Part shown: positions 16,659 through 27,092 of the stretch, in pieces | Layout of the letters: the number at the start of each line of letters is the position of its first letter | Position numbering within the stretch: the first letter of the stretch is position 1 | Assembly: GCF_020707265.1 (NCBI RefSeq) | Contig: NZ_JAJFEQ010000003.1 | Span: forward strand, 372,001-436,000 | Source of the DNA: Massilia sp. IC2-477 | Lineage (GTDB): Bacteria > Pseudomonadota > Gammaproteobacteria > Burkholderiales > Burkholderiaceae_D | Reading direction: 5' to 3' | Length of the DNA: 64,000 nt | Notes under the pieces: model-generated | Told to the model about the DNA's origin: nothing | What the model saw: only the letters and a program-made list of their open reading frames with translations | Database searches by the model: none | Translations under genes and position numbers: made by a program

Positions 16659-19600
16659 AGGGTTTCAACCTGTCGCGCTGGGCGCTGGAACACATTCCGC
16701 TCACGCGCTACCTGATCGCCGCGCTGCTCATCGGCGGCATCCTGAGCTACCAGCAGCTGGGCCAGGACGAAGACCCGCCGTTCACCTTCCGCGCGATGGT
16801 GGTCAGTGCCGTTTGGCCGGGTGCGACCGCGGTGCAGATGGCCGAGCAGGTGACCGATCCGCTGGAGCGCAAGCTCCAGGAGACGCCCTACATCGACCGT
16901 ATCCGCAGCTTTTCCAAGCCGGGCGAGACCACGATCATCCTCGAGCTGCGCGAATCGACCCCGCCTTCCGAGACGGCGCCGGCCTGGTACCAGGTGCGCA
17001 AGAAGATCGGCGACATGGCGGCCACCTTGCCGCAGGGCGTGATCGGTCCCTTCTTCAACGATGAATTCGGCGACACCTACGGTTCCATCTTCGCCCTGTC
17101 GGGCGACGGCTTCACCCAGGCCGAGATGCGCGACTACGCCGACTTCGTGCGCCAGCAGCTCCTGAAGGTGCCGCTGGTCTCGAAAGTCGAGCAGTTCGGG
17201 GTGCAGGACGAGAAGCTCTACATCGAGTTCTCGAGCAAGAAGTTCGCGCAACTGGGCGTGCCCTTCGAGCAGATCGTCAACCAGATCGCGACGCAAAATG
17301 CGGTGGAAGCCAGCGGGGTGCTGGTGACGCCCACCGATTACCTGCAGGTGCGCGTGACCGGCGCCCTGAAGAACGCCGAACAGCTGGAAAACCTGCAGCT
17401 GCGCGCCGGGAGCACCACCTTCCGCCTGGGCGACTTCGCGACCGTCACGCGCGGCTACCAGGACCCGCCGAAGGACAAGATGCGCTTCAATGGCAAGGAG
17501 GTGATCGGCCTCGGCGTGTCGATGGAGAAGGGCGGCAACATCATTCGTCTGGGCGAGGGCCTGGACGCCACCGTGGCGCGCATCCGTTCGCAACTGCCGG
17601 TCGGGATCGAGCTCGAACGCGTGTCGGACCAGCCGCAGGCGGTCACCGCCTCGGTCAACGAATTCATCAAGGTGCTGATCGAGGCGGTGATCATCGTGCT
17701 GGCCGTCTCCTTTATCGCGCTCGGCCTGCATACCAAGCCGAAGCTGCGGATCGACGTGCGCCCGGGCCTGGTGGTGGCCCTGACCATCCCGCTGGTGCTG
17801 GCGATTACCTTCCTCTGCATGCGGGTGCTCGACATCTCGCTGCACAAGATTTCGCTCGGCGCCCTGATCATCGCGCTGGGCCTGCTGGTGGACGACGCCA
17901 TCATCGCGGTCGAAATGATGGTTCGCAAGATGGAGGAGGGCCTGTCGCGCTTCGAGGCGGCGACCTTCGCCTACACCTCGACCGCGATGCCGATGCTGAC
18001 CGGCACCCTGATCACGGCCGCCGGCTTCCTGCCGATCGGCCTGGCCAAGTCGGCGGCGGGCGAATACACCTTTACGATGTTCTCGGTGAACGCCTTGGCG
18101 CTGCTGATTTCCTGGGTCGCGGCGGTGGTGTTCACGCCCTATATCGGCTACGTGCTGCTGCGCGTGAAGCCGCACGGCCAGGGCGAATCCTCGCACGACG
18201 TGTTCGACTCCCCGGCCTACGAGCGCTTCCGGCGCCTGGTCAACTGGTGCGTCGAGTGGCGCAAGACCACGATCGCGCTCAGCCTGGGCGTGTTCGCGCT
18301 GGGAGTGTTCGGCTTTAACTTCATCGAGAAGCAGTTCTTCCCGGATTCCAGCCGTCCCGAGCTGATGGTGGAGATGTGGTCGCCCGAAGGCACGAGCTTT
18401 GCCGCCAACGAGGCGGTCGTGAAACGCTTCGAAAGTTTCTTGAAGCAGCAGCAGGGCGTGCAGAGCGTGACCAGCTACGTCGGCACCGGCAGCCCGCGCT
18501 TCTACCTGCCGCTGGACCAGATCTTCCCGCAGTCGAACGTGTCGCAGCTGGTCGTGCTGCCCGTCGACGCCGGGGCGCGCGAACGCCTGCGCGTGAAAAT
18601 CGAGGAAGCCTTCCGCAACGATTTCCCCGAAGTGCGCGGCCGCGTCAAGCTGCTGCCGAACGGCCCGCCGGTGGCCTATCCGGTGCAGTTCCAGGTGCTG
18701 GGACCGGATATCGGCGTCGTGCGCAAGGTGGCGGACGCCGTGAAGGAGGTCGTGCGCGCCAACCCGAACACGGTGGGCGTGAACGACAACTGGAACGAAG
18801 CGGTGAAGGTGCTGCGCCTCGACCTGGACCAGGACAAGCTGCGCGCGCTGGGCGTGACCTCGCAGGCGGTGCGGCGCGTGATCAACACCACCCTGACCGG
18901 CACGCCCGTCGGCCAGTTCCGCGAAACCAACCGCCTGATCGACATCGTGGTACGCCAGCCGATCGAGGAGCGCTCGACCATCACGCGCCTGTCCGAAGCC
19001 CTGGTGCCCACTGGCAGCGGCGGTGCGGTGCCGATCGGGCAACTGGCGCGCGTCGCTTTCGTCTGGGAGCCGGGCGTGGTCTGGCGCGAGGGGCGCGAGT
19101 GGGCCATCATGGTGCAGTCCGACGTGGTGGAAGGCATCCAGGGGCCGACCGTGACCGCCCAGGTGGACGCCAAGCTGGCCGAGATCCGCGCCGGGCTGCC
19201 CGCAGGCTACCGCGTGACGGTGGAGGGCGCCGCGGCCGACAGTTCGGATGCGGAAGCCTCGATCATGGCCAACGTGCCGCTGGTGCTGTTCATCGTGTTC
19301 ACCCTGCTCATGCTGCAGCTGCACAGCTTCTCGCGCGCGCTGCTGGTGTTCCTGACCGGGCCGCTGGGCATTGCCGGTGCCGCGATGGCGCTGCTGGTGT
19401 TCGACCGGCCGTTCGGTTTTGTGGCCAACCTCGGGGTGATCGCACTGTTTGGCATGATCATCCGGAACTCGGTGATCCTGGTCGACCAGATCGAGCAGGA
19501 TATCGCCGGCGGGGCGGAAGCCTGGGATGCGGTGGTCGAGGCGGCGGTGCGGCGCTGCCGGCCGATCCTGCTGACGGCGGCCGCGGCGGCGCTGGCCATG

Positions 19601-19753
19601 ATTCCGCTGTCGCGCTCCGTGTTCTGGGGACCGATGGCAGTGGCGATCATGGGTGGACTGCTGGTGGCGACGGCGCTGACCTTGCTGTTCCTGCCGGCGC
19701 TGTACGCGGCCTGGTTCAGGGTCAAGAAGCCGGTCGGGCCGAAAGTTGCGTAG
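16655..19753 (+). CDS. RND efflux pump permease (HAE1-like)
   Basis: A 1032-residue inner-membrane proton-driven drug/solute exporter. It shows the RND layout: TM1 near residue 20, a large periplasmic loop, TM2-6 with LLVDDAIIAVEMM near residues 411-423 carrying the proton-relay aspartates, a second periplasmic loop from about 560, and TM8-12 with IRNSVILVDQIEQ near 945. The start at 16655 overlaps the adaptor stop by four bases. Substrate cannot be read from the sequence; lack of Met/Cys-rich metal motifs argues against a heavy-metal pump. Confidence 0.92.
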   Translation: MKGFNLSRWALEHIPLTRYLIAALLIGGILSYQQLGQDEDPPFTFRAMVVSAVWPGATAVQMAEQVTDPLERKLQETPYIDRIRSFSKPGETTIILELRESTPPSETAPAWYQVRKKIGDMAATLPQGVIGPFFNDEFGDTYGSIFALSGDGFTQAEMRDYADFVRQQLLKVPLVSKVEQFGVQDEKLYIEFSSKKFAQLGVPFEQIVNQIATQNAVEASGVLVTPTDYLQVRVTGALKNAEQLENLQLRAGSTTFRLGDFATVTRGYQDPPKDKMRFNGKEVIGLGVSMEKGGNIIRLGEGLDATVARIRSQLPVGIELERVSDQPQAVTASVNEFIKVLIEAVIIVLAVSFIALGLHTKPKLRIDVRPGLVVALTIPLVLAITFLCMRVLDISLHKISLGALIIALGLLVDDAIIAVEMMVRKMEEGLSRFEAATFAYTSTAMPMLTGTLITAAGFLPIGLAKSAAGEYTFTMFSVNALALLISWVAAVVFTPYIGYVLLRVKPHGQGESSHDVFDSPAYERFRRLVNWCVEWRKTTIALSLGVFALGVFGFNFIEKQFFPDSSRPELMVEMWSPEGTSFAANEAVVKRFESFLKQQQGVQSVTSYVGTGSPRFYLPLDQIFPQSNVSQLVVLPVDAGARERLRVKIEEAFRNDFPEVRGRVKLLPNGPPVAYPVQFQVLGPDIGVVRKVADAVKEVVRANPNTVGVNDNWNEAVKVLRLDLDQDKLRALGVTSQAVRRVINTTLTGTPVGQFRETNRLIDIVVRQPIEERSTITRLSEALVPTGSGGAVPIGQLARVAFVWEPGVVWREGREWAIMVQSDVVEGIQGPTVTAQVDAKLAEIRAGLPAGYRVTVEGAAADSSDAEASIMANVPLVLFIVFTLLMLQLHSFSRALLVFLTGPLGIAGAAMALLVFDRPFGFVANLGVIALFGMIIRNSVILVDQIEQDIAGGAEAWDAVVEAAVRRCRPILLTAAAAALAMIPLSRSVFWGPMAVAIMGGLLVATALTLLFLPALYAAWFRVKKPVGPKVA

Positions 19754-19768
19754 CGCAAGCGCTTGTTG

Positions 19769-19847
19769 ACCGCGTGGGCAAGAAACTTGCCCACCCTACA
19801 AAATCTGCTCTGTCGGTAGGGTGGGCGGCTCGTCCGCCCACGCAGTC
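19769..19847. repeat. REP doublet, family B, after the RND pump
   Basis: Units at 19769-19800 (ACCGCGTGGGCAAG...CTTGCCCACCCTACA) and 19816-19847 (GTAGGGTGGGCGG...CCGCCCACGC) face each other with only 15 bases between. It lies right after the pump stop codon. The rest of the gap to the tRNA gene (19848-20051) is AT-rich and holds nothing else I can identify. Confidence 0.85.
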
Positions 19848-20051
19848 GATGTACACATGCATATAGATGAGCGTCCAAACTCCTATATAGATGAGCTCCC
19901 CACCCCCGCACGCCTAGCAAAAAACGCCCAATAGTGTCAGAAAATCCAGTAAAATAATTGATTGAAGTTGTAGCCCCTAAACAGAGGAGTGCAGGGCGGC
20001 CGGTTTCACTGTCGGGCGCCCTTTGTTTTTGTGGCAAAAATGCAATCCTGC

Positions 20052-20138
20052 GCGAGGATGGCGAAATTGGTAGACGCACCAGGTTTAGGTCCTGACGCCA
20101 GCAATGGTGTGGGGGTTCGAGTCCCCCTCCTCGCACCA
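20052..20138 (+). tRNA. tRNA-Leu (anticodon UAG)
   Basis: An 87-base class II tRNA. The acceptor arms GCGAGGA (20052-20058) and TCCTCGC (20128-20134) pair, followed by discriminator A and an encoded CCA. The anticodon loop TTTAGGT gives UAG, reading CUN leucine codons. A variable arm and the GGTTCGAGTCC T-arm are present. The outermost anticodon-stem pair looks like a C-A mismatch. The trigger factor gene starts 31 bases later, so read-through transcription is possible. Confidence 0.95.
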
Positions 20139-20169
20139 CGAATAATTATTTTTTTGGACGATTTTTATA

Positions 20170-21510
20170 ATGGCAACTGCAGTCGAAACCCTGGGTAAAC
20201 TCGAGCGTCGCTTGACGATCACTTTTCCGGTAGCTGACGTCCGTACCGAAGTTGACAAGCGCCTGAAGCAGCAGGCCAAGACGGCCAAAGCCCCGGGCTT
20301 CCGCCCAGGCAAAGTGCCACTCAAGATGGTCGCTGCCCAATACGGTTACCAGATCGAATCGGATGTGCTCAACGACAAAGTCGGCCGTGCATTCAACGAC
20401 GCTGCCAACGAGAACCAGCTGCGCGTTGCCGGCTTCCCGAAAATCGAGCCGAAGCAGGACGCACCGGAAGGCATGCTGGCCTTCGACGCGACCTTCGAAG
20501 TTTACCCGGACGTCGTGATCGGCGACCTGGCCGGCGTCGAAGTCGAGACCGTCAAGGCCGACGTCAGCGACGCTGAAATCGACAAGACCATCGACATCCT
20601 GCGCAAGCAGCGCGTGCACTACCACACCAAGGGTGAGGCAGGCGAGCACGGCACCGGCGGCGAAGCTGTCGCTGCCAACGGCGACCGCGTGACCGTGGAC
20701 TTCGTCGGCAAGATCGACGGCGAAGAATTCGCTGGCGGCAAGGCCGACAACTACGCCTTCGTGCTGGGTGAAGGTCGCATGCTGCCGGAATTCGAAGCCG
20801 CCACCGTCGGCCTGAAAGTGGGCGAGGCCAAGACCTTCCCGCTGGCCTTCCCGGAGGATTACCACGGCAAGGACGTGGCCGGCAAGACCGCCGAGTTCAC
20901 CATCACCCTGAAAAAGCTCGAGTGGGCCCACATGCCGGAAGTCGACGCCGAATTCGCGCGTTCGCTGGGCATCGAAGACGGCTCGATCGAGAAGATGCGC
21001 GAAGACATCAAGACCAACCTGGAGCGTGAAGTCACCGCCCGCGTCAAGGCCCGCAACAAGGAAGCCGTGATGGATGCGCTGGTCAAGGCCACCGACATGG
21101 AAGTGCCGAAGGCCATGATCCAGCAGGATTCGGAGCGCCTGGCCGAGATGACCCGCCAGGACATGATGCAGCGCGGTATGGACGTGAAGGCAATGCCGTT
21201 CCCGGCCGAGATGTTCGCCGACAAGGCCGAGCGCCGCGTGCGCCTGGGCCTGATCCTGTCGCAGCTGGTCAGCGACAACAACCTGAACGCCACCCAGGAA
21301 CAGGTCAAGGCACAGATCGAAGACTTCTCGCAGAGCTACGAAGATCCGAAGGAAGTCCTGAAGTACTACTACAGCGACCGTCGCCGCCTGGCCGAGGTGG
21401 AAGCTCTTGTATTGGAAGAAAACGTCGTTAACTATGTCCTCGGCAAGGCAAAGGTCAGCACCAAGACCATCGCTTTCGATGAACTGATGGGTGGCAACCC
21501 ACAAGGTTAA
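20170..21510 (+). CDS. tig: Trigger factor (ribosome-associated chaperone and prolyl isomerase)
   Basis: A 446-residue protein of normal Tig length. The N-terminal ribosome-binding domain carries the signature [12 protein letters not shown] (residues about 42-53, GFRxGKxP). A central FKBP-type prolyl isomerase domain begins near residue 170 ([21 protein letters not shown]). The C-terminal helical arms form the chaperone cradle. It binds nascent chains at the ribosome exit. It heads the tig-clpP-clpX-lon block. Confidence 0.97.
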   Translation: MATAVETLGKLERRLTITFPVADVRTEVDKRLKQQAKTAKAPGFRPGKVPLKMVAAQYGYQIESDVLNDKVGRAFNDAANENQLRVAGFPKIEPKQDAPEGMLAFDATFEVYPDVVIGDLAGVEVETVKADVSDAEIDKTIDILRKQRVHYHTKGEAGEHGTGGEAVAANGDRVTVDFVGKIDGEEFAGGKADNYAFVLGEGRMLPEFEAATVGLKVGEAKTFPLAFPEDYHGKDVAGKTAEFTITLKKLEWAHMPEVDAEFARSLGIEDGSIEKMREDIKTNLEREVTARVKARNKEAVMDALVKATDMEVPKAMIQQDSERLAEMTRQDMMQRGMDVKAMPFPAEMFADKAERRVRLGLILSQLVSDNNLNATQEQVKAQIEDFSQSYEDPKEVLKYYYSDRRRLAEVEALVLEENVVNYVLGKAKVSTKTIAFDELMGGNPQG

Positions 21511-21543
21511 CAGGCAAGGGCCGAAAGGCTTTTGTGGTTTAAT

Positions 21544-21681
21544 CGTAGGGTGGGCGGGGCAATTCAGGCCGGTGGCCTGAATTGCGGACGCCCACAGTTG
21601 TTTAGTGGCAGCGCGATCGTCGAGCACGATTTCGGAGCCGCCAACAATCATCTCGTGGGCAGCGAAGCTGCCCACCCTACG
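21544..21681. repeat. REP doublet, family B, with a second palindrome nested in its left unit
   Basis: Outer units CGTAGGGTGGGCGG (from 21544) and GCCCACCCTACG (to 21681) are in inverted orientation between tig and clpP. The left unit's centre holds an extra palindrome with arms CAATTCAGGCC and GGCCTGAATTG. The right unit at 21652-21681 has the ordinary short centre. Confidence 0.8.
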
Positions 21682-21731
21682 TGTCTGTGGGTTGGTCGTC
21701 CCAACCCCTATTTACAAGGAACGAGACAGGT

Positions 21732-22349
21732 ATGATTCGTAATCCGGCATTGGATACCCAAGCACTCGGCCTCGTGCCGATGGTGGTCGAACAAAGCGGC
21801 CGCGGCGAGCGCGCCTATGACATCTACTCGCGCCTCCTGAAGGAGCGCGTGATTTTCCTGGTCGGCCCTGTCAACGACCAGATGGCCAACCTGATCGTGG
21901 CCCAGCTGCTGTTCCTGGAGAGCGAGAATCCGGACAAGGACATCTCGCTGTACATCAACTCGCCGGGCGGTTCCGTCTCGGCGGGCCTGGCGATCTTCGA
22001 CACGATGAACTTCATCAAGCCGGACGTCTCCACGCTGTGCACCGGCCTGGCTGCCTCGATGGGCGCCTTCCTGCTGGCCGCCGGCGCCAAGGGCAAGCGT
22101 TTCTCGCTGCCGAACTCGCGCGTCATGATCCACCAGCCGTCCGGCGGTTCGCAGGGCATGGCGTCGGACATCGAGATCCAGGCCAAGGAAATCCTGTACC
22201 TGCGCGAGCGCCTGGCACGCATCATGGCGGAAAACACCGGCCAGAGCATCGAGCAGATCCATCGCGACACCGACCGCGACCGCTTCATGTCGGCGGAAGA
22301 GGCTGTCGAGTACGGCATGATCGACCGCGTCCTGACCAACCGCGCCTAA
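21732..22349 (+). CDS. clpP: ATP-dependent Clp protease proteolytic subunit
   Basis: A 205-residue serine protease that forms tetradecamers and degrades substrates fed by ClpX or ClpA. The catalytic serine is in [14 protein letters not shown], the histidine in [10 protein letters not shown], and the aspartate in [10 protein letters not shown]. The N-terminus [21 protein letters not shown] supports the start at 21732; longer frames run into the repeat upstream. It is followed by a hairpin terminator and then clpX. Confidence 0.97.
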   Translation: MIRNPALDTQALGLVPMVVEQSGRGERAYDIYSRLLKERVIFLVGPVNDQMANLIVAQLLFLESENPDKDISLYINSPGGSVSAGLAIFDTMNFIKPDVSTLCTGLAASMGAFLLAAGAKGKRFSLPNSRVMIHQPSGGSQGMASDIEIQAKEILYLRERLARIMAENTGQSIEQIHRDTDRDRFMSAEEAVEYGMIDRVLTNRA

Positions 22350-22378
22350 GCGCGTTGCGACATCAACCAAGGTGTTGC

Positions 22379-22420
22379 CAAAAAACGCCCGGGCGGAACG
22401 ACGTTCGGGCGTTTCGTTTT
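22379..22420 (+). terminator. Intrinsic terminator between clpP and clpX
   Basis: AACGCCCG pairs with CGGGCGTT around a 14-base loop, followed by a T-rich stretch (TCGTTTTTATTT). It suggests that clpX is at least partly transcribed from its own promoter. Confidence 0.7.
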
Positions 22421-22449
22421 TATTTCAGGTAGCATGGTCGTGTGCGCGC

Positions 22450-22478
22450 TTGTTGCGTACCCGTATTAGCGATACATT
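22450..22478 (+). promoter_or_regulatory. Candidate sigma70 promoter of clpX
   Basis: TTGTTG (22450-22455) and TACATT (22473-22478) are 17 bases apart, 29 bases before the clpX start. It follows the clpP terminator, which supports separate transcription. Confidence 0.4.
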
Positions 22479-22506
22479 CATTGCAATTAATTAAATTACC
22501 TGCCCC

Positions 22507-23775
22507 ATGTCTGACAAAAAATCCTCCAGCGGCGAAAAACTTCTGTACTGCTCGTTCTGCGGAAAGAGCCAGCACGAAGTCAAGAAGCTGATCGCGGGAC
22601 CGTCGGTGTTCATCTGCGATGAATGCATCGACCTGTGCAACGACATCATCCGCGACGAGACCTCGAACGTCGAATCGGTGGCGGGCGCCAAGTCCGATCT
22701 GCCGACTCCGCACGAAATCACCGAACTGCTCGACCAGTACGTGATCGGCCAGCAGACGGCCAAGCGCATCCTGTCGGTGGCGGTGTACAACCACTACAAG
22801 CGCCTCAAGCACCTGGGCAAAAAGGACGACGTCGAACTGGCCAAGAGCAATATCCTGCTCGTCGGCCCGACCGGTTCCGGCAAGACCCTGCTGGCCCAGA
22901 CCCTGGCGCGCATGCTCAACGTTCCCTTCGTGATCGCCGACGCGACCACGCTGACCGAAGCGGGCTATGTCGGCGAGGACGTCGAGAACATCATCCAGAA
23001 GCTGCTGCAAAGCTGCAACTACGAAGTCGAGAAGGCCCAGCGCGGCATCGTCTACATCGACGAGATCGACAAGATTTCGCGCAAGTCCGACAACCCGTCG
23101 ATCACCCGCGACGTGTCGGGCGAGGGCGTGCAGCAGGCGCTGCTGAAGCTGATCGAGGGCACCATGGCCTCGGTGCCGCCGCAGGGCGGCCGCAAGCACC
23201 CGAACCAGGACTTCGTCCAGATCGACACGACCAACATCATGTTCATCTGCGGCGGCGCTTTTGATGGCCTGGCCAAGATCATCCAGAACCGTTCGGAAAA
23301 GAGCGGTATCGGTTTCGCGGCCACGGTCAAGAGCCAGACCGAGCGCGCCAACAGCGAAATCCTGATGGAAGCCGAGCCGGAAGACCTGATCAAGTTCGGC
23401 CTGATCCCGGAACTGGTCGGCCGCCTGCCTGTGGTCGCCACCCTGAGCGAACTGACCGAAGAGGCGCTGATCCAGATCCTGATCGAGCCGAAGAACGCCT
23501 TGATCAAACAGTACTCGAAGCTGCTTGAAATGGAAGGCGCCGAACTCGAAATACGTCCTGCGGCCCTGCACGCGATCGCCCGCAAGGCGCTGGCGCGCAA
23601 GACCGGCGCCCGCGGCCTGCGCTCGATCCTCGAGCACGCGCTGCTGGATGTGATGTACGAGCTGCCAAGCCAGCAAAACGTCGTGAAGGTCGTCATCGAT
23701 GAAAATACGATCACGAATGGCGCGAAACCTTTGCTGATTTACAGCGAAACGCCAAAAGCTTCCGGCGAGAACTAA
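22507..23775 (+). CDS. clpX: ATP-dependent Clp protease ATP-binding subunit ClpX
   Basis: A 422-residue AAA+ unfoldase. The N-terminal zinc-binding domain has Cys15/Cys18 and Cys37/Cys40. Walker A is GPTGSGKT near residue 120, Walker B is VYIDEID near 182, and the ClpP-docking loop is SGIGFAA near 268. It recognises tagged substrates, unfolds them and threads them into ClpP, whose gene is just upstream. Confidence 0.97.
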   Translation: MSDKKSSSGEKLLYCSFCGKSQHEVKKLIAGPSVFICDECIDLCNDIIRDETSNVESVAGAKSDLPTPHEITELLDQYVIGQQTAKRILSVAVYNHYKRLKHLGKKDDVELAKSNILLVGPTGSGKTLLAQTLARMLNVPFVIADATTLTEAGYVGEDVENIIQKLLQSCNYEVEKAQRGIVYIDEIDKISRKSDNPSITRDVSGEGVQQALLKLIEGTMASVPPQGGRKHPNQDFVQIDTTNIMFICGGAFDGLAKIIQNRSEKSGIGFAATVKSQTERANSEILMEAEPEDLIKFGLIPELVGRLPVVATLSELTEEALIQILIEPKNALIKQYSKLLEMEGAELEIRPAALHAIARKALARKTGARGLRSILEHALLDVMYELPSQQNVVKVVIDENTITNGAKPLLIYSETPKASGEN

Positions 23776-23804
23776 AAAAGCGCCACACTTTTGTCACAAA
23801 AGTC

Positions 23805-23832
23805 TTGCCGTACGGATTCTTGAGGGTACACT
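23805..23832 (+). promoter_or_regulatory. Promoter-like boxes between clpX and lon
   Basis: TTGCCG (23805-23810) and TACACT (23827-23832) lie 16 bases apart. A strong hairpin with a T tract follows about 30 bases later, so a transcript from here would be only about 60 bases long unless it reads through to lon. Confidence 0.3.
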
Positions 23833-23860
23833 AGGTCTTAATAAGAAACCGGGCTTCAAT

Positions 23861-23902
23861 CGAAAAGCCACTCGCGGGATCCCCTGCGCGGTGGCTTTTT
23901 CA
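23861..23902 (+). terminator. Intrinsic terminator after clpX
   Basis: AAAAGCCAC (23863-23871) pairs with GTGGCTTTT (23891-23899), with additional GC pairing in the loop, and runs into TTTTT. It separates clpX from lon. Confidence 0.75.
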
Positions 23903-23986
23903 TTTGAAAACGCGTTTTTTATCGGAACGGCTATATTAATAACCAAGTGCTTAAATATTACGGTTAGAAAATATATTCGCAGTGGT

Positions 23987-24016
23987 CTTGAGATTTGCGC
24001 TGCGAGCGCCCAAGTT
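23987..24016 (+). promoter_or_regulatory. Possible heat-shock (sigma32) promoter of lon
   Basis: CTTGAG (23987-23992) is followed after 16 bases by CCCAAGTT (24009-24016), resembling the sigma32 pattern CTTGAA ... CCCCATNT. It would give a leader of about 25 bases before lon. Lon is heat-shock controlled in many proteobacteria; the match here is only partial. Confidence 0.3.
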
Positions 24017-24043
24017 CAGCAACACGTTTCTATAAGGTATGCC

Positions 24044-26455
24044 ATGACAACTTCGAAATTAACCGAGCAAACGACGCTGCCACTTCTGCCGTTGCGCGAT
24101 GTGGTCGTGTTCCCGCATATGGTGATACCTCTGTTCGTCGGCCGTCCGAAGTCCATCAAGGCACTCGAAGCCGCGATGGAGCAGGGCAAGAGCATCATGC
24201 TGGCCGCCCAGAAGGCTGCCGCCAAAGACGAACCCTCCGCCGCAGACATCTACGAGATCGGCTGCGTGGCCAATATTCTGCAAATGCTGAAGCTGCCCGA
24301 CGGTACCGTGAAGGTCCTGGTCGAGGGCGCACAGCGCGCGCGCATCGATAACATCACCGATGGCGCTACCCACTTCACCGCCGAGCTGACCCCGGTGCAA
24401 TCGGAAATCGGCGACGATTCCGAAGTCGAGGCCATGCGCCGCGCCATCGTCCAGCAGTTCGACCAGTACGTCAAACTGAACAAGAAGATCCCGCCGGAGA
24501 TCCTGGCGTCGCTGGCAGGCATCGACGACGCCGGCCGCCTGGCCGACACTGTCGCCGCCCACCTGCCGCTCAAGCTCGAGCAGAAGCAGGTCATCCTCGA
24601 GATCTTCAACGTCGCCAAGCGCCTCGAGCACCTGCTCGGCCAGCTGGAAGGCGAACTTGATATCCTGCAGGTCGAGAAGCGCATCCGTGGCCGCGTCAAG
24701 CGCCAGATGGAGAAGTCGCAGCGCGAGTACTACCTGAACGAACAGGTCAAGGCCATCCAGAAGGAACTGGGCGAGGGCGAAGACGGCGCCGATATCGAGG
24801 AACTCGAGAAGAAGATTGTCGCCGCCAAGATGCCGAAAGAAGCGCTCGACAAGGCGATGGGCGAGATCAAGAAGCTCAAGATGATGTCGCCGATGTCGGC
24901 CGAAGCCACCGTGGTGCGCAACTACATCGACACCCTGGTCGGCCTGCCGTGGAAGAAGAAGTCGAAGGTCACCATCGACCTCGAAAAGGCCCAGCAGGTG
25001 CTGGAATCGGACCACTACGGCCTCGACAAAATCAAGGAACGCATCCTCGAGTACCTCGCGGTGCAGCAGCGCGTCGACAAGCTGAAGGCCCCGATCCTGT
25101 GCTTCGTCGGTCCTCCGGGCGTGGGTAAGACCTCGCTGGGCGAATCGATCGCCCGCGCCACCAACCGCAAGTACGTGCGCATGGCGCTCGGCGGCGTGCG
25201 CGACGAAGCCGAGATCCGCGGTCACCGCCGTACCTACATCGGCTCGATGCCGGGCAAGGTGCTGCAGTCGCTGTCGAAAGTAGGCGTGCGCAACCCGCTG
25301 TTCCTGCTGGACGAGATCGACAAGATGGGCGCGGACTTCCGCGGCGATCCGAGCTCGGCCCTGCTGGAAGTGCTGGACCCGGCGCAGAACCACACCTTCA
25401 GCGACCACTACGTCGAAGTCGACTTCGACCTGTCGGACGTGATGTTCGTGGCGACCTCGAACTCCTTCAACATCCCGCCGGCGCTGCTGGACCGGATGGA
25501 AGTGATCCGCCTGTCGGGTTACACCGAGGACGAGAAGACCAGCATCGCGCAGCGCTACCTGCTGCCGAAGCAGATCAAGAACAACGGCCTGAAGGAAGGC
25601 GAGATCAAGGTCGAGGAATCGGCGATCCGCGACATCATCCGCTACTACACCCGCGAAGCCGGTGTGCGTTCGCTCGAGCGTGAAATCTCGAAGATCTGCC
25701 GCAAGGTCGTCAAGATGCTGCTGCTGACCAAGGGCGAGAAGAAGATCACGGTCGGCGCCAAGAACCTGGACAAGTTCCTGGGCGTGCGCCGCTATGACTT
25801 CGGCGTGGCCGAGAAGGAAAACCAGATCGGCCAGGTGGTGGGTCTCGCGTGGACCGAGGTGGGCGGCGACCTGCTCACGATCGAAGCCGTCAACGTGCCA
25901 GGCAAGGGCGCGATCATCCGCACCGGTACCCTGGGCGACGTGATGAAGGAATCGATCGAAGCGGCCCGCACCGTGGTGCGTTCGCGTGCGCAGCGCTTCG
26001 GCATCAAGGCCGAAGCCTTCGAGAAGACCGACATCCACATCCACGTGCCGGAAGGCGCGACGCCGAAGGATGGTCCGTCGGCCGGTATCGGCATGACGAC
26101 GGCGCTGGTCTCGGCCTTCACCGGCATCCCGGTGCGCGCCGACGTGGCGATGACGGGCGAGATCACGCTGCGCGGCGAAGTGCTGCCGATCGGCGGCCTG
26201 AAAGAGAAGCTGCTGGCAGCACATCGCGGCGGCATCAAGACGGTCCTGATCCCCGAGCAGAACGTGAAGGACCTGGCCGAGATCCCGGACAACGTCAAGA
26301 ACAAGCTCGAGATCGTGCCGGTGCGCTGGATCGAGAAGGTCCTCGAAGTCGCCCTGGAGCGCCAGCCGGAAGCGCTGGCCGACGTGCCGGCGACCGTGGC
26401 GGTGACCCCGGCGGCGGCGGCGACTGAAGCGTCGACCGACGTGGTCAAGCACTGA
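24044..26455 (+). CDS. lon: ATP-dependent protease Lon
   Basis: An 803-residue protein with the full Lon order. The N-terminal substrate-binding domain starts [24 protein letters not shown]. The AAA+ module has Walker [12 protein letters not shown] near residue 355 and Walker B LFLLDEID. The protease domain has catalytic Ser in [11 protein letters not shown] near 680 and Lys in [10 protein letters not shown] near 722. It degrades misfolded and regulatory proteins in the cytosol. The ATG at 24044 with TAAGGT just upstream is preferred; an in-frame extension upstream lacks homology. Confidence 0.97.
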   Translation: MTTSKLTEQTTLPLLPLRDVVVFPHMVIPLFVGRPKSIKALEAAMEQGKSIMLAAQKAAAKDEPSAADIYEIGCVANILQMLKLPDGTVKVLVEGAQRARIDNITDGATHFTAELTPVQSEIGDDSEVEAMRRAIVQQFDQYVKLNKKIPPEILASLAGIDDAGRLADTVAAHLPLKLEQKQVILEIFNVAKRLEHLLGQLEGELDILQVEKRIRGRVKRQMEKSQREYYLNEQVKAIQKELGEGEDGADIEELEKKIVAAKMPKEALDKAMGEIKKLKMMSPMSAEATVVRNYIDTLVGLPWKKKSKVTIDLEKAQQVLESDHYGLDKIKERILEYLAVQQRVDKLKAPILCFVGPPGVGKTSLGESIARATNRKYVRMALGGVRDEAEIRGHRRTYIGSMPGKVLQSLSKVGVRNPLFLLDEIDKMGADFRGDPSSALLEVLDPAQNHTFSDHYVEVDFDLSDVMFVATSNSFNIPPALLDRMEVIRLSGYTEDEKTSIAQRYLLPKQIKNNGLKEGEIKVEESAIRDIIRYYTREAGVRSLEREISKICRKVVKMLLLTKGEKKITVGAKNLDKFLGVRRYDFGVAEKENQIGQVVGLAWTEVGGDLLTIEAVNVPGKGAIIRTGTLGDVMKESIEAARTVVRSRAQRFGIKAEAFEKTDIHIHVPEGATPKDGPSAGIGMTTALVSAFTGIPVRADVAMTGEITLRGEVLPIGGLKEKLLAAHRGGIKTVLIPEQNVKDLAEIPDNVKNKLEIVPVRWIEKVLEVALERQPEALADVPATVAVTPAAAATEASTDVVKH

Positions 26456-26474
26456 TCGCTACGCGCGATCGATG

Positions 26475-26504
26475 AAACAGGCGCTTTGGCGCCTGTTTTT
26501 TTTT
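26475..26504 (+). terminator. Intrinsic terminator of lon
   Basis: CAGGCGC (26478-26484) and GCGCCTG (26489-26495) form a stem with a TTTG loop, followed by nine Ts. A strong rho-independent signal. Confidence 0.9.
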
Positions 26505-26567
26505 GGCCTGCACGCATGCGCGAAGTGACGCATCCGTACAACCGATTCCACCCTCCATGGATGTTGC

Positions 26568-26596
26568 TTGACAGACCAATGTTGCCCTTGTTTAAT
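26568..26596 (+). promoter_or_regulatory. Sigma70 promoter of hupB
   Basis: A perfect TTGACA (26568-26573) and TTTAAT (26591-26596) are separated by 17 bases. The start codon of the HU gene is about 60 bases downstream. The close match fits an abundant nucleoid protein. Confidence 0.75.
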
Positions 26597-26655
26597 ACGC
26601 GCTTGCACTTTTGCAGGAAGACGCCACGGCGTCCAACGTATAAACGAGGGTTAGA

Positions 26656-26928
26656 GTGAACAAGACAGAACTGATCGAAGAAATCGCGAAGTCCGCGGAC
26701 ATTACCAAGGCCTCGGCGACGCGCGCTCTCGACGCCATGATCGAAGCCGTGACCGAGTCCCTGAAGAAGAACGACAGCGTGACGCTGGTCGGCTTCGGCA
26801 CCTTCACCGTGGGCGAGCGTGCCGCGCGCACCGGCCGCGACCCGCGTACCAAGGAACCGATCAAGATCGCCGCAGCGAAGGTTCCGAAATTTAAGGCTGG
26901 TAAAGCTCTGAAAGATGCTGTAAACTAA
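26656..26928 (+). CDS. hupB: DNA-binding protein HU-beta
   Basis: A 90-residue nucleoid protein with the full HU fold: [18 protein letters not shown] at the N-terminus, the VTLVGFGTF turn, and the DNA-binding arm [31 protein letters not shown]. It bends DNA as a dimer. The start codon is GTG, with GAGGG six bases upstream. hupB next to lon is a common proteobacterial order. Confidence 0.97.
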   Translation: MNKTELIEEIAKSADITKASATRALDAMIEAVTESLKKNDSVTLVGFGTFTVGERAARTGRDPRTKEPIKIAAAKVPKFKAGKALKDAVN

Positions 26929-26996
26929 TGCCTTCTCTGCAGTGACATGCAGAGGGTACTGCCAGAAATGGCAGTCCGATGTAGTGAATTCTTGTT

Positions 26997-27073
26997 GGAG
27001 CGGTAGTTCAGTTGGTTAGAATACCGGCCTGTCACGCCGGGGGTCGCGGGTTCGAGCCCCGTCCGCTCCGCCA
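26997..27073 (+). tRNA. tRNA-Asp (anticodon GUC), copy 1
   Basis: A 77-base tRNA with acceptor arms GGAGCGG and CCGCTCC, discriminator G and encoded CCA. The anticodon loop CTGTCAC gives GUC. It is identical to the second copy 19 bases downstream. Confidence 0.97.
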
Positions 27074-27092
27074 ACATCCACAACATTATTCT

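Noticed and set aside
16277..19324. 1015-residue minus-strand frame
   Set aside because: Antisense shadow of the RND adaptor and pump genes, with no recognisable domain.
19769..19847. Paired palindromes considered as a CRISPR array or attachment site
   Set aside because: Units are inverted, not direct, with no regular spacers, and the same pair occurs between unrelated genes elsewhere.
23891..24043. N-terminal extension of Lon
   Set aside because: The extra 51 codons cross a terminator and a probable promoter and look unlike any Lon N-terminus; the ATG at 24044 has a ribosome site.
24059..26452. 797-residue minus-strand frame
   Set aside because: Antisense of lon.
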